NCBI RefSeq assembly: GCF_900142655.1
Contig: NZ_FRBQ01000009.1
Coordinates: 1 to 64,000, forward strand
Length of the DNA: 64,000 nucleotides
Direction of reading: 5' to 3'
Source of the DNA: Phytopseudomonas punonensis
GTDB lineage: Bacteria; Pseudomonadota; Gammaproteobacteria; Pseudomonadales; Pseudomonadaceae
In this document: positions 1-7,622 of the stretch, piece by piece
How the letters are laid out: each line of letters begins with the position of its first letter
How positions within the stretch are numbered: position 1 is the stretch's first letter
Program-made: the position numbers and the translations under genes
The notes under the pieces: generated by a model
Seen by the model: only the letters and a program-made list of their open reading frames with translations
Database searches by the model: none
Told to the model about the DNA's origin: nothing

Positions 1-63
1 ACACCTCTCTATGGCGAGTATTCTCGCCCTAAATGGGTGTCCGGGATCAGTAGACCACTACAC
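1..63 (+). pseudogene. C-terminal tail of an unidentified reading frame, possibly a transposase
   Basis: Frame 1 is open from the window edge to a TAG stop at 61-63 and ends in the residues PKWVSGISRPLH. The last 25 bases, read on the - strand, begin TAGTGGTCTACTGATCCCGG, which could be the terminal inverted repeat of an insertion sequence overlapping the end of its transposase gene. I cannot identify the family from 20 codons, and the bulk of the gene would lie left of the window. Such an element would fit the broken-up DNA that follows. Confidence 0.25.
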
Positions 64-623
64 TAGGCGTAGTCCTCCCCACCGGCCGCCTAGCCTGAGG
101 CCCGCATGACAGCCGTGTAAATCTGGACGGCAACGCTATGACATTCGAGCTCAAATTCATACTATAGGCATGGGCGGCTATTCGGCTCATACGGGCCAGA
201 GCGGGCCAATTGAGTATGGCTAGCTGTGTGATAAAAGTATGCTGGCTAAGCGCTTTAAAGGTACTGTGAGTAAAAAGATTGCCTTTGCAGGTAAGATATT
301 GATCAATGCCGAAACGTAAAGTCAAGATGTGGGTGATGCCGGGCATGAAACAGGCGCCCCCCCCTAGGAGCAACAAAAAAAGAGTCATCCTAGACTTGTC
401 TATTTTGAGGGCTGATGATTTCTATATAGATGAGTGGTCGCACAACATGAGTGCCAGTATAATGAATATGTGTATTTCTTTTTGCGGCTATCAATCTAAT
501 ATGTACAATATTTCCAGCTTGTCAGTGGAGATGCGATTGCAATACTAGGTTTAGTATTTTTATATTTTCTATGCGTGAGTGCGAAAGTCGCTCGGAAATC
601 CATGTTTGATTTGGTTAAGTAGA
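64..623. other. Gene-poor stretch at the edge of the O-antigen cluster
   Basis: No convincing gene is seen in about 560 bases. Two open frames (47-388 on the - strand and 306-548 on the + strand) overlap each other, lack good ribosome binding sites and resemble nothing I know. A run of eight C residues lies near 357-364. Composition is AT-rich from about 400 onward, unlike the core genome. The stretch most likely is debris left by recombination or insertion-element activity at the cluster boundary. Confidence 0.4.
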
Positions 624-716
624 ATGAAGATTGTCGGCACCAGTGGCGCAGGTTTTATAGTATTGGCGGTTGTCCGTCAGATTGTTCGTAACACGCGGAG
701 GCAGAAACTCGTATGA
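624..716 (+). pseudogene. rmlB: Remnant of the start of rmlB (dTDP-glucose 4,6-dehydratase)
   Basis: An ATG at 624 opens 30 codons that begin MKIVGTSGAGFI and continue with AVVRQIVRNT. This closely follows the usual RmlB N-terminus, a Rossmann GxxGxxG loop after MKILVTGGAGFIG and then AVVRHIINNT. The frame stops at 714-716, so about 330 residues are missing. The stop overlaps the ATG of the next gene (ATGA at 713-716), and the GGAGG at 696-700 inside it serves that gene. RmlB makes the 4-keto-6-deoxy sugar that a VioA-type aminotransferase uses, so the remnant probably marks a recombination junction where a functional rmlB once stood. The assignment rests on about 25 residues. Confidence 0.6.
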
Positions 717-1822
717 GCGACAAGCCAGTTTTTGTTACCCAGCCCTACCTGCCTCCACTGGAAGAGTTCCTTCCTTATCTAGAACAAATTTGGGCCAATA
801 AGATTTTAACCAATGGTGGAGTGATGCATCAGCAGCTTGAAAAGGAGCTGTGTGCATACCTTGGTGTGGAACATATTGCCTTGTTCAACAATGGAACCAT
901 TGCGTTACTAACTGCGCTCCAGGCGCTGCGCGTGGCAGGCGAGGTCATTACCACTCCCTACTCCTTTGTCGCTACCTCCCATTCCTTGCTGTGGAACGGG
1001 ATCAAGCCGGTATTCGTCGATATAGATCCTTACACGCTTAACCTCGATCCAATTAAGATTGAGGCTGCGATAACCCCGCAGACCACTGCTATTATGCCGG
1101 TCCACTGTTATGGTAATCCCTGCGCTGTCGAATCTATCCAAAAGATTGCCGATAACTACAACCTTCGGGTGATCTACGATGCTGCCCATGCTTTTGGTGT
1201 TGAGGATGTAGGTGGAAGCATCTTGCGCCACGGCGACCTTAGTGTCCTGAGTTTTCATGCAACTAAAGTATTTAATACCTTTGAGGGCGGCGCAATAATT
1301 TGTCCCGATGCTAAAACCAAACAACGTATCAACCACTTGAAGAACTTCGGCTTTGTTGATGAGGTCACTGTTGTTGCTCCCGGTATCAACGGTAAGATGA
1401 GCGAGGTTAATGCTGCTTTCGGTCTGTTACAGCTCAAGCATATAGACTTAGCCTTAGCTCGGCGCCGTGAGATCGATAGGGTCTATCGTGAGGGGATCAG
1501 GGGTATGAAAGGTATTAGCTTGGTCGAGGGGGTTGGACAGGCAACCGCAAATTACTCCTACTTTCCTATTTTAGTTGAGGCGGATTATCCAATAAGCCGC
1601 GATGAGCTCTACCTGCAACTCAAGAAAAAAGATATCTATGCGCGTCGTTACTTCTATCCTCTTATCAGTGAATTTCCCATGTATCGGGGGATGCAGTCAG
1701 CGCAGTGTAACAACTTGCCCGTGGCCAATGAAGTGGCTAAGAAAGTGCTATGTCTCCCTATCTATCCGGATCTTAGTAAGGACGAGCTTGATCGAATTAT
1801 TGATGCTCTGAAGGTAGAGTAA
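713..1822 (+). CDS. DegT/DnrJ/EryC1/StrS-family sugar aminotransferase, VioA-like
   Basis: PLP-dependent aminotransferase of 369 residues, the normal family length. The sequence shows the nucleotide-sugar aminotransferase pattern: Asp156 in YDAAHA to hold the PLP ring and Lys185 in FHATK to form the internal aldimine. The N-terminus (KPVFVTQPYLPPLEEF) resembles VioA, which converts dTDP-4-keto-6-deoxy-glucose to dTDP-4-amino-4,6-dideoxyglucose (dTDP-Qui4N or viosamine). The start is supported by GGAGG at 696-700. The next gene, an acyltransferase, begins at the base after the stop codon and could acylate the new amino group. RmlA and RmlB, which supply the substrate, are not intact in the window and must be encoded elsewhere. 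The exact sugar stereochemistry is inferred, not shown. Confidence 0.85.
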   Translation: MSDKPVFVTQPYLPPLEEFLPYLEQIWANKILTNGGVMHQQLEKELCAYLGVEHIALFNNGTIALLTALQALRVAGEVITTPYSFVATSHSLLWNGIKPVFVDIDPYTLNLDPIKIEAAITPQTTAIMPVHCYGNPCAVESIQKIADNYNLRVIYDAAHAFGVEDVGGSILRHGDLSVLSFHATKVFNTFEGGAIICPDAKTKQRINHLKNFGFVDEVTVVAPGINGKMSEVNAAFGLLQLKHIDLALARRREIDRVYREGIRGMKGISLVEGVGQATANYSYFPILVEADYPISRDELYLQLKKKDIYARRYFYPLISEFPMYRGMQSAQCNNLPVANEVAKKVLCLPIYPDLSKDELDRIIDALKVE

Positions 1823-2398
1823 ATGGGGCTGCTCACTCGTGAACAAATCGTAAGCATGGGTTTTGCATGTGTTGGGGAAAATCCAAAGCTTTCTGATAAG
1901 GCCTCCTACTATAATTGTGAAAAGATTATTATTGGCAATAATGTGCGTGTCGATGACTTCTGTGTGCTTTCGGCAGGTAGCAGTGGTATCGAAATTGGAA
2001 ATTACATCCATATTGCTGTTTATAGTTCGTTAATCGGTGCAGGGAAAATCAAACTTTCTGATTTTAGTAATATCTCATCAAGAGTTGCGATTTACAGCAG
2101 TAATGACGATTATAGTGGACAGAGTTTGACTAATCCTATGGTGCCTGAAGAGTTCACTAGGGTTGAGCATGCTGATGTAGTTATAGGTCGACATGTGATC
2201 GTTGGTTCGGGAAGCGTTATTCTTCCTGGAGTTACTCTTGAGGAGGGTGTTGCGATAGGTGCATTGAGCTTGGTGTCAAAAGGTTGTAAGGCCTTTGGGA
2301 TATATGCTGGCGTGCCTGCAAAGAGAATCAAGGAGAGAAAGAGAGACTTGTTGGAAGCGGAGCGATGTTTATTGCAGAGAAGCACTCCTCATAATTAA
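1823..2398 (+). CDS. Left-handed beta-helix acyltransferase, probable sugar N- or O-acetyltransferase
   Basis: A 191-residue protein built of hexapeptide repeats ([LIV]GxxxX units, for example IGNNVRVDDF, IGRHVIVGSG, IGALSLVSKG), typical of trimeric acyl-CoA dependent acetyltransferases. The end of the helix has the usual YAGVPAKRIKER motif that closes the active site. It follows the aminotransferase directly with no gap, so translation is probably coupled. By analogy with VioA-VioB and FdtB-FdtC pairs it may acetylate dTDP-4-amino-4,6-dideoxyglucose, giving Qui4NAc. An O-acetyltransferase role cannot be excluded. Confidence 0.8.
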   Translation: MGLLTREQIVSMGFACVGENPKLSDKASYYNCEKIIIGNNVRVDDFCVLSAGSSGIEIGNYIHIAVYSSLIGAGKIKLSDFSNISSRVAIYSSNDDYSGQSLTNPMVPEEFTRVEHADVVIGRHVIVGSGSVILPGVTLEEGVAIGALSLVSKGCKAFGIYAGVPAKRIKERKRDLLEAERCLLQRSTPHN

Positions 2399-2421
2399 TG
2401 CTGTAGTCCGAGTAATCTTCA

Positions 2422-3936
2422 TTGTCTTTAGAGAAAAATATAGTCGCGAACTATGTTGGCCAAATTTATGTAACCATGGTCGGCATTGTTATGCTGCCCT
2501 TGTATATTAAGTATATGGGGGTGGAGGCATATGGTTTAATTGGCTTCTTCACAATGTTGCAGGCGTGCTTTGTCCTGTTAGACATGGGGTTGACGCCTAC
2601 TATCGGACGCGAGACTGCGCGTTTCCGAGGAGGTGCGATGCCTGCCCTTGAGTATCGTCAACTTTATCGCGCGCTTAGTTCGATTTTTTTCGCTATAGCT
2701 GTAGTTGGTGGTGGGGGGCTGTTCCTGCTCTCTGAGTTTATAGCTAGTAACTGGCTTAATGTAGAAGCTCTGCAAATCGATGAGGTGAGGCTTGCCGTAG
2801 AAATCATGTCGGCCAGTGTGGCCATGAGGTGGATGTGTGGTCTATATCGCGGCGTTATAACGGGTTCAGAAAGGTTGATCTGGCTGAGCAGTTTCAGTGT
2901 TTTGGTAGCAACATTGCGTTTCATTTTAGTCTTGCCTGTGATGTGGTATTTCGGTTGCACTCCTTTCGTTTTTTTTGTGTACCAATTCTTAGTTGCATTG
3001 GTTGAAATTATTGGGCTTGCCTCAAAAAGTTGCCAGTTGCTGCCCGCCGACAGATATCTTAGTGGAGCTATTGGTTGGTCATTCAAACCAATAAGGCTCG
3101 TGTTGAAATTTGCATTGACCATAGCTTTCACTTCATCTGTGTGGGTAATGGTCACTCAAGCCGATAAATTGGTGCTCTCCGGCATCCTGCGACTAGATGA
3201 GTACGGTTACTTTTCCCTGGCGGTTCTAGTCGCTAGCGGAATTATGGTCATCAGCGGCCCCGTTAGCAGCGCCATCATGCCGCGAATGGCTAGGTTGCAT
3301 GCCGAAGGCAAATATGATGAGTTGACCCGTGTATACCGTGGCTCAACTCAGCTAGTCAGCATCATAGCTGGTTCCGCTGCGATTACGTTGGCATGCTGTG
3401 CCGAGCAATTGCTTTTCGCTTGGACTGGCGATCTGCAATTGGCTGCAAAGGTGGCGCCTATTCTGCGTCTATATGCCGTTGGCAATGGATTCCTTGCAAT
3501 AGCTGCTTTTCCTTATTATCTGCAATATGCCAAAGGCGATTTGCGTTACCACCTTATTGGTAACTTAGGTATGGTAGTTGTCTTAGTTCCCTGCATGGTT
3601 CTTGCTGCAATATATTTTGGTGGTGCTGGTGCCGGTTATGTATGGTTGGTATCGAATGGCTTATTCTTACTGGTGTGGGTTGCATATGTGCATTATAAGC
3701 TTGAGCCTGGATTGCATGTTAAGTGGCTAAGTAAAGATGTTTTATTGATAATCCTACCTACAATGATTTTTGCGGGTTTTCTGAAAATGCCAAACCTTGA
3801 GCTAACAACTAGGTTAGAAAATTTCATTTATGTCGTAGCTGTTGGTGTGATTCTTGTTGGTGGGGCATTATTTTTATCTGATGTCGCGCGGGGGTGGCTG
3901 GTAAGCTACTTTTATCGGAGGAGGTCTGTACGGTGA
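2422..3936 (+). CDS. wzx: Wzx-type O-antigen flippase
   Basis: A 504-residue membrane protein with about 12 to 14 hydrophobic segments and the N-terminal pattern NIVANYVGQIYVTMVGIVMLPLYIKYMG seen in polysaccharide flippases of the MOP superfamily. It should move undecaprenyl-diphosphate-linked O units across the inner membrane. The start is a TTG at 2422; no better in-frame start precedes the conserved first helix, and the upstream Shine-Dalgarno is weak. Its end overlaps a GTG codon (GTGA at 3933-3936) that opens a truncated frame. Codon usage is AT-richer than in the flanking core genes, which is usual for horizontally exchanged O-antigen genes. Confidence 0.88.
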   Translation: MSLEKNIVANYVGQIYVTMVGIVMLPLYIKYMGVEAYGLIGFFTMLQACFVLLDMGLTPTIGRETARFRGGAMPALEYRQLYRALSSIFFAIAVVGGGGLFLLSEFIASNWLNVEALQIDEVRLAVEIMSASVAMRWMCGLYRGVITGSERLIWLSSFSVLVATLRFILVLPVMWYFGCTPFVFFVYQFLVALVEIIGLASKSCQLLPADRYLSGAIGWSFKPIRLVLKFALTIAFTSSVWVMVTQADKLVLSGILRLDEYGYFSLAVLVASGIMVISGPVSSAIMPRMARLHAEGKYDELTRVYRGSTQLVSIIAGSAAITLACCAEQLLFAWTGDLQLAAKVAPILRLYAVGNGFLAIAAFPYYLQYAKGDLRYHLIGNLGMVVVLVPCMVLAAIYFGGAGAGYVWLVSNGLFLLVWVAYVHYKLEPGLHVKWLSKDVLLIILPTMIFAGFLKMPNLELTTRLENFIYVVAVGVILVGGALFLSDVARGWLVSYFYRRRSVR

Positions 3937-4004
3937 CTACGGCTATATACGCACCTGTTGCAATCTACGAGATAATTATTAGTGTGAGGTTTTTTGGGGT
4001 TTAG
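3933..4004 (+). pseudogene. Truncated gene start coupled to wzx
   Basis: A GTG codon overlaps the wzx stop (GTGA) and is preceded at good spacing by GGAGGAGG (3917-3924), the best ribosome binding site in this part of the cluster. The frame gives only 23 residues (TTAIYAPVAIYEIIISVRFFGV after the start) before TAG. A strong binding site and coupled start in front of so short a frame suggest that the rest of the gene was lost. The fragment is too short to identify; its hydrophobic nature would suit a membrane protein or a glycosyltransferase. Confidence 0.45.
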
Positions 4005-4305
4005 AGCTTGGAAGTGTAAGGGTGTTTGAAAGGTTTCTGCTTATGGTGGTGAGTTCTTATTTTGGCTCTTTGTTAGGTGGTTCGATTGGTTTTATGTTTT
4101 ATGTTTTATGAATATTTTGTAAGGTTTAATATGCTTGCAGGCGACTGTTGAGAGGGATTCAGCGTCTATTGGAGAATTTGGCAATTATGAGTCTTTCTTT
4201 GGTAGTTTTGTATAATGAGTATTGGGCGTGCTTTTAGTGATGTTGCTAATTATAAAAGCTCGGGTAGTGTTTAACTGGCGTGTGCCGCTGTCTTGGTGTG
4301 AGTAG
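4005..4305. other. AT-rich non-coding scar between wzx and the next glycosyltransferase
   Basis: About 300 bases with stops in all frames and strongly T-rich on the + strand. No promoter, terminator or hairpin stands out. The only structure seen is a triple heptamer repeat at 4090-4110. Together with the truncated start just upstream it looks like a deletion or recombination scar. Confidence 0.5.
4090..4110. repeat. Tandem heptamer TTTTATG, three perfect copies
   Basis: TTTTATG occurs three times head to tail (4090-4096, 4097-4103, 4104-4110). It lies in the non-coding scar and could be simple slippage in AT-rich DNA. Confidence 0.8.
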
Positions 4306-4311
4306 GTGATG

Positions 4312-5328
4312 ATGAGTGCTGAAGTCTTGTCAGGAGTGATTGTGTCTGTGGTTTGTATAGTATATAACCACGAAAAATATATAAGGGATGCCTTAGATGG
4401 TTTCTTGAGGCAGGATACATCTTTTGCGGTTGAGTTTATTGTTGCGGATGATTGTAGTTCTGATGGGACAATGGATGTTATTAATGAGTATCGGGATAAG
4501 TTTAATGGTAGGTTGAAAGTTGTTAGAAATGAGTCAAATCTAGGCTTTATGAAAAATTTAATAAATGCTTTGGATATGGCTAGCGGTAAGTATATAGCGA
4601 TCTGCGAGGGTGATGATTATTGGGTGGATCCAGAAAAACTTTCAGTTCAGGTGAATAAGATGGATGCGCTTTCTAGTGTGGATTTGTCTTTCCATTCATC
4701 ATACATTAAGTACGAGTTTGGTGATAAAGTCGATTCGCTATTCTGTAAAAGGGCGCATGGGGATTGTGTATTTGGAATTGAGGATATTATCGATTCTGCT
4801 GGAAGTTTTATGCCGACGGCCTCAATGTTGATTCGAGGCGATGCTTATAGAAATTTGTCGCCTAGTATCAGGGCTTTGTATGAGAGTTATACAACTGCTT
4901 TTTTTACGCAATTGATTTTTTCTTTCGAAAATGGCGCTCTGTATATTGATCGGCCAATGTCGGTATACCGCTCCATGGCCTTGGGTTCCTGGACTGAGTC
5001 GGTTGTTAATAATCCTAATATATATATGTATTGGAGCGATAAGTATTTATGTGCTGTTAGGTTGTATAATGCGCTGACTGGTTACAGGCAAAAGTCAGCC
5101 TTTGAGAGAGCTATTTCTAATAAACATTTTTCCATATTGAAGCATGAGGGCATTTCGAAACAGTATAAAAAAGATTATTTTTCTAGGCATAGATCTGAAT
5201 TAACCAATTGGCAAGTGTTGTTTTGGTGGGTTGTTCGCTTCTTTCCACAATGGATTTTTATTTTGCGTAAAGGAAAACGGAGGTTGTTAAAGTTAAAGGG
5301 TGGTATTAGGTCTTTAATTGGTCGTTAG
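4312..5328 (+). CDS. Glycosyltransferase family 2
   Basis: A GT-A fold glycosyltransferase of about 338 residues. The N-terminal half shows the expected elements: the opening strand VSVVCIVYNHEKYI, the nucleotide-sugar motif VADDCSSDGT, and EGDDYWVDPEKL, which contains the DxD-like metal site. The C-terminus is basic and may touch the membrane. Three in-frame starts are possible (GTG 4306, ATG 4309, ATG 4312); the last is best spaced from AGG at 4304-4306. The gene is strikingly AT-rich compared with the genome. The sugar transferred cannot be told from sequence. It probably adds one residue of the O unit in the cytoplasm. Confidence 0.85.
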   Translation: MSAEVLSGVIVSVVCIVYNHEKYIRDALDGFLRQDTSFAVEFIVADDCSSDGTMDVINEYRDKFNGRLKVVRNESNLGFMKNLINALDMASGKYIAICEGDDYWVDPEKLSVQVNKMDALSSVDLSFHSSYIKYEFGDKVDSLFCKRAHGDCVFGIEDIIDSAGSFMPTASMLIRGDAYRNLSPSIRALYESYTTAFFTQLIFSFENGALYIDRPMSVYRSMALGSWTESVVNNPNIYMYWSDKYLCAVRLYNALTGYRQKSAFERAISNKHFSILKHEGISKQYKKDYFSRHRSELTNWQVLFWWVVRFFPQWIFILRKGKRRLLKLKGGIRSLIGR

Positions 5329-5407
5329 TAGTTTTGTATGTTTCGTTTTTAACCTGCTTAGCTTTTGAGGGGTTGAAGCTTATAATTTCTGTAAGGCGAA
5401 TGGTGGG

Positions 5408-6454
5408 ATGGTTTGGCGAATGAAACACGTTCTTTTGATTAACGAGTATTTCTCTGACAATGTCGGTGATCAAGCTATTGCAAGAGGGCTATCTGACGTA
5501 TTTTCATCGAAAGGATACTTGGTTAGTAATGAGGGTTTTTCTCGTTCTCGGGCGCGTGTATCTTCTGCTGACTTGGAGCGTCAACAAGGATTTTTAACAG
5601 GGATTTTTTCATCTAGCGTTGTGTTGAAATCTATATATTGGTTTTTAAAAAATTTCCTTAGAGTTTTTTATGCATCCTATAAAACCAAGGGGGCGGCGGT
5701 TATAGGTGGTGGCCAGTTAATATTAGCCGGCTCCTCATTCGCTATCGCAATGCTTACCTGGATTTTGGCCTTAAAATTTTTCGGTAAAAGAGTTATTTTG
5801 CTTTCTGTAGGCGTGGGAGAGAGGTTTGGCTATTATGAGCGATGCCTATACAAAATTTCTTTTGCTATGGCGGACGATATTTTTATTCGTGAAAGAGTGG
5901 GTTTGGCTCGTCTAAAAAAGGAGTTTAATGTTGATGCCCGGTTTTGCCCGGATATGGCTTATGCTCTTTTTGCTCCTGTTCGGTCTATCAGCGAGTTCAA
6001 GGTGTGTACTGTATGTGTTACGAGTTACGATGTTCACGTAAGATATGCTCCAGAGTTGGATTTGCCTATTCTAAGCCGTGAGCAGTATTGGGAAAAATGG
6101 GCGCAGAGTTTAAAGGGCTATGCTTCTCAGGGGTATGCAATACGGTTCGCATGGACAACGGAGTCTGATAGACATGAAACTATTGCGTTTTTAGAGTTTA
6201 TGTCACTTGGCGTTGAATTTTCATTTTTCGATAGGGAGTTGACTCTGAGTAATGTTATGGATGAGTTATCTAAGGCAGATATAGTTATTGCTGGCAGAAT
6301 GCATGCGCTAATCTTGGCCGAAATTTGTGGATGTAAGGCGCTCCCATGGATTGTTTCAAAGAAAATTGAGATATTTGCAGCTGAATATCTGTCTTGCGAT
6401 GCTAGGTGTCTGCGTGAGGAGATAAGTTCTACAGTAGATTCTCTTGGTTTGTGA
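5408..6454 (+). CDS. Polysaccharide pyruvyl transferase family protein
   Basis: A 348-residue protein of the CsaB/WcaK-like superfamily (PF04230). Visible signatures are the N-terminal NEYFSDNVGDQAIARGL loop, the central GGGQLI segment, VGERFG, and the C-terminal ADIVIAGRMHALILAE helix with the conserved R-x-H. Members transfer ketal pyruvate to a sugar or act as related transferases in surface-polysaccharide synthesis. An alternative start is the ATG at 5420 (MKHVLLINEY), which begins exactly at the conserved strand; the choice is not settled by the weak binding sites. AT-rich composition groups it with its neighbours at 4.3 and 6.5 kb. Confidence 0.78.
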   Translation: MVWRMKHVLLINEYFSDNVGDQAIARGLSDVFSSKGYLVSNEGFSRSRARVSSADLERQQGFLTGIFSSSVVLKSIYWFLKNFLRVFYASYKTKGAAVIGGGQLILAGSSFAIAMLTWILALKFFGKRVILLSVGVGERFGYYERCLYKISFAMADDIFIRERVGLARLKKEFNVDARFCPDMAYALFAPVRSISEFKVCTVCVTSYDVHVRYAPELDLPILSREQYWEKWAQSLKGYASQGYAIRFAWTTESDRHETIAFLEFMSLGVEFSFFDRELTLSNVMDELSKADIVIAGRMHALILAEICGCKALPWIVSKKIEIFAAEYLSCDARCLREEISSTVDSLGL

Positions 6455-6497
6455 TTTGCATATGATTTGTATTTGGTCTGTGTTAGTAGGCGAGTAG

Positions 6498-7622
6498 GTG
6501 AAAAATAATATTCAGATTTTGACTTGTGTGCATGACTCTTCTCCGACCGGCGGTGGGGTGGCTGGTGTTTCATTGCAAATTCATCAGGGCCTTATTCGGG
6601 AAGGCTGTGATGCATACTTGCTTAGCGGTATTAATTCTGCCGTACTTTTGCCTTCGCAGTTTGATGTAAAAACAACTGGCTCTGGTGTTGAGAGATTTCC
6701 TCTGGACAAGGAAAAGAAAGGAGTGCTACATGTCCACGGATTGTGGACTCCTTTTACTTGGCGAGCTTACAGGTTTGCGAAAAAAAATGGTTTAACCTTT
6801 GTTGTTAGTCCGCATGGCATGCTTGAACCTTGGGCTATGAATCATAAGCCGTGGAAGAAGAGATTAGCTTGGTTGGTGTATCAAAAGCATATATTAAATA
6901 GTGCGGATATGTTGGTGGTCAATTCGGAGAAAGAGTTGCTAACCGTTAGGGCGATGGGTGTGAAGCCGCCTGTGGCGGTAATCGAAAATGGAGTTGATAA
7001 AGCGGATTTTTTTATATCAACCCCCTCTGTGCTTTCTAATAAGGTTGCACTTTTTCTATCTAGATTGTCTCCTGTAAAGGGTTTGCCTGACTTAATCAAT
7101 GCATGGTCTCTACTGCCTGCAGAGCACGGCTATAAGCTGAGGCTCTACGGTCATGCGGATCCTGGTTACGAAGCTGAGCTAATGCGCTTGATCCATAAAT
7201 TCAATGTCGAGGACAGCGTCACACTGCTTGGCCCGGTATTCGGTGTGGACAAGTGGAAGGCTTATCAGGGTGCATCATTTTTTATACTGCCTTCTTATAG
7301 TGAGAATTTTGGAATTGTAATAGCTGAAGCTTTGTGGGCAGGCCTTCCAGTTATTACAACCAAGGCAACCCCGTGGGAGTGTCTTGAGCGTGAAGGCCTT
7401 GGTTGGCAAGTTGATAATAATGCTCAGCAACTTTGTGATGCGCTTTGGTCTGCTATGCAACTTGGAGACGAAGAGCTAAATATTATAGGGCAGCGGGCCT
7501 CTGCGTACGCACAAAAGAACTTCGACTGGCCTAATATTGTTGAGAAATATCTTCTGGCTTATCGTTGGCTTATTAATGGAGAGCTACGAAAGCCGGAATG
7601 GATTGATAGGAGGCAGAAGTGA
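6498..7622 (+). CDS. Glycosyltransferase family 4
   Basis: A GT-B fold retaining glycosyltransferase, 374 residues from a GTG start. The N-terminal acceptor domain has a glycine-rich loop (SPTGGGVAGVS). The C-terminal donor domain carries the GT4 signatures LSRLSPVKGLPDLI and the E-x7-E motif in SYSENFGIVIAEALWAG. The end overlaps the next gene's GTG start (GTGA at 7619-7622), and AGGAGG at 7608-7613 lies inside its last codons, so the two glycosyltransferases are translationally coupled. The donor sugar is unknown. Confidence 0.87.
   Translation: MKNNIQILTCVHDSSPTGGGVAGVSLQIHQGLIREGCDAYLLSGINSAVLLPSQFDVKTTGSGVERFPLDKEKKGVLHVHGLWTPFTWRAYRFAKKNGLTFVVSPHGMLEPWAMNHKPWKKRLAWLVYQKHILNSADMLVVNSEKELLTVRAMGVKPPVAVIENGVDKADFFISTPSVLSNKVALFLSRLSPVKGLPDLINAWSLLPAEHGYKLRLYGHADPGYEAELMRLIHKFNVEDSVTLLGPVFGVDKWKAYQGASFFILPSYSENFGIVIAEALWAGLPVITTKATPWECLEREGLGWQVDNNAQQLCDALWSAMQLGDEELNIIGQRASAYAQKNFDWPNIVEKYLLAYRWLINGELRKPEWIDRRQK

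Noticed and set aside
47..388. 113-codon - strand frame at the window start
   Set aside because: It overlaps another frame of similar size, has no good binding site and no recognisable motif, and it lies in recombined DNA.
306..548. 80-codon + strand frame starting MPKRKVKMWV
   Set aside because: No family resemblance and odd composition with a poly-C run; nothing supports expression.
560..712. JUMPstart/ops element for RfaH
   Set aside because: Only GGCGGTTG is present, not the ops core GGCGGTAG, and the upstream leader structure is absent.
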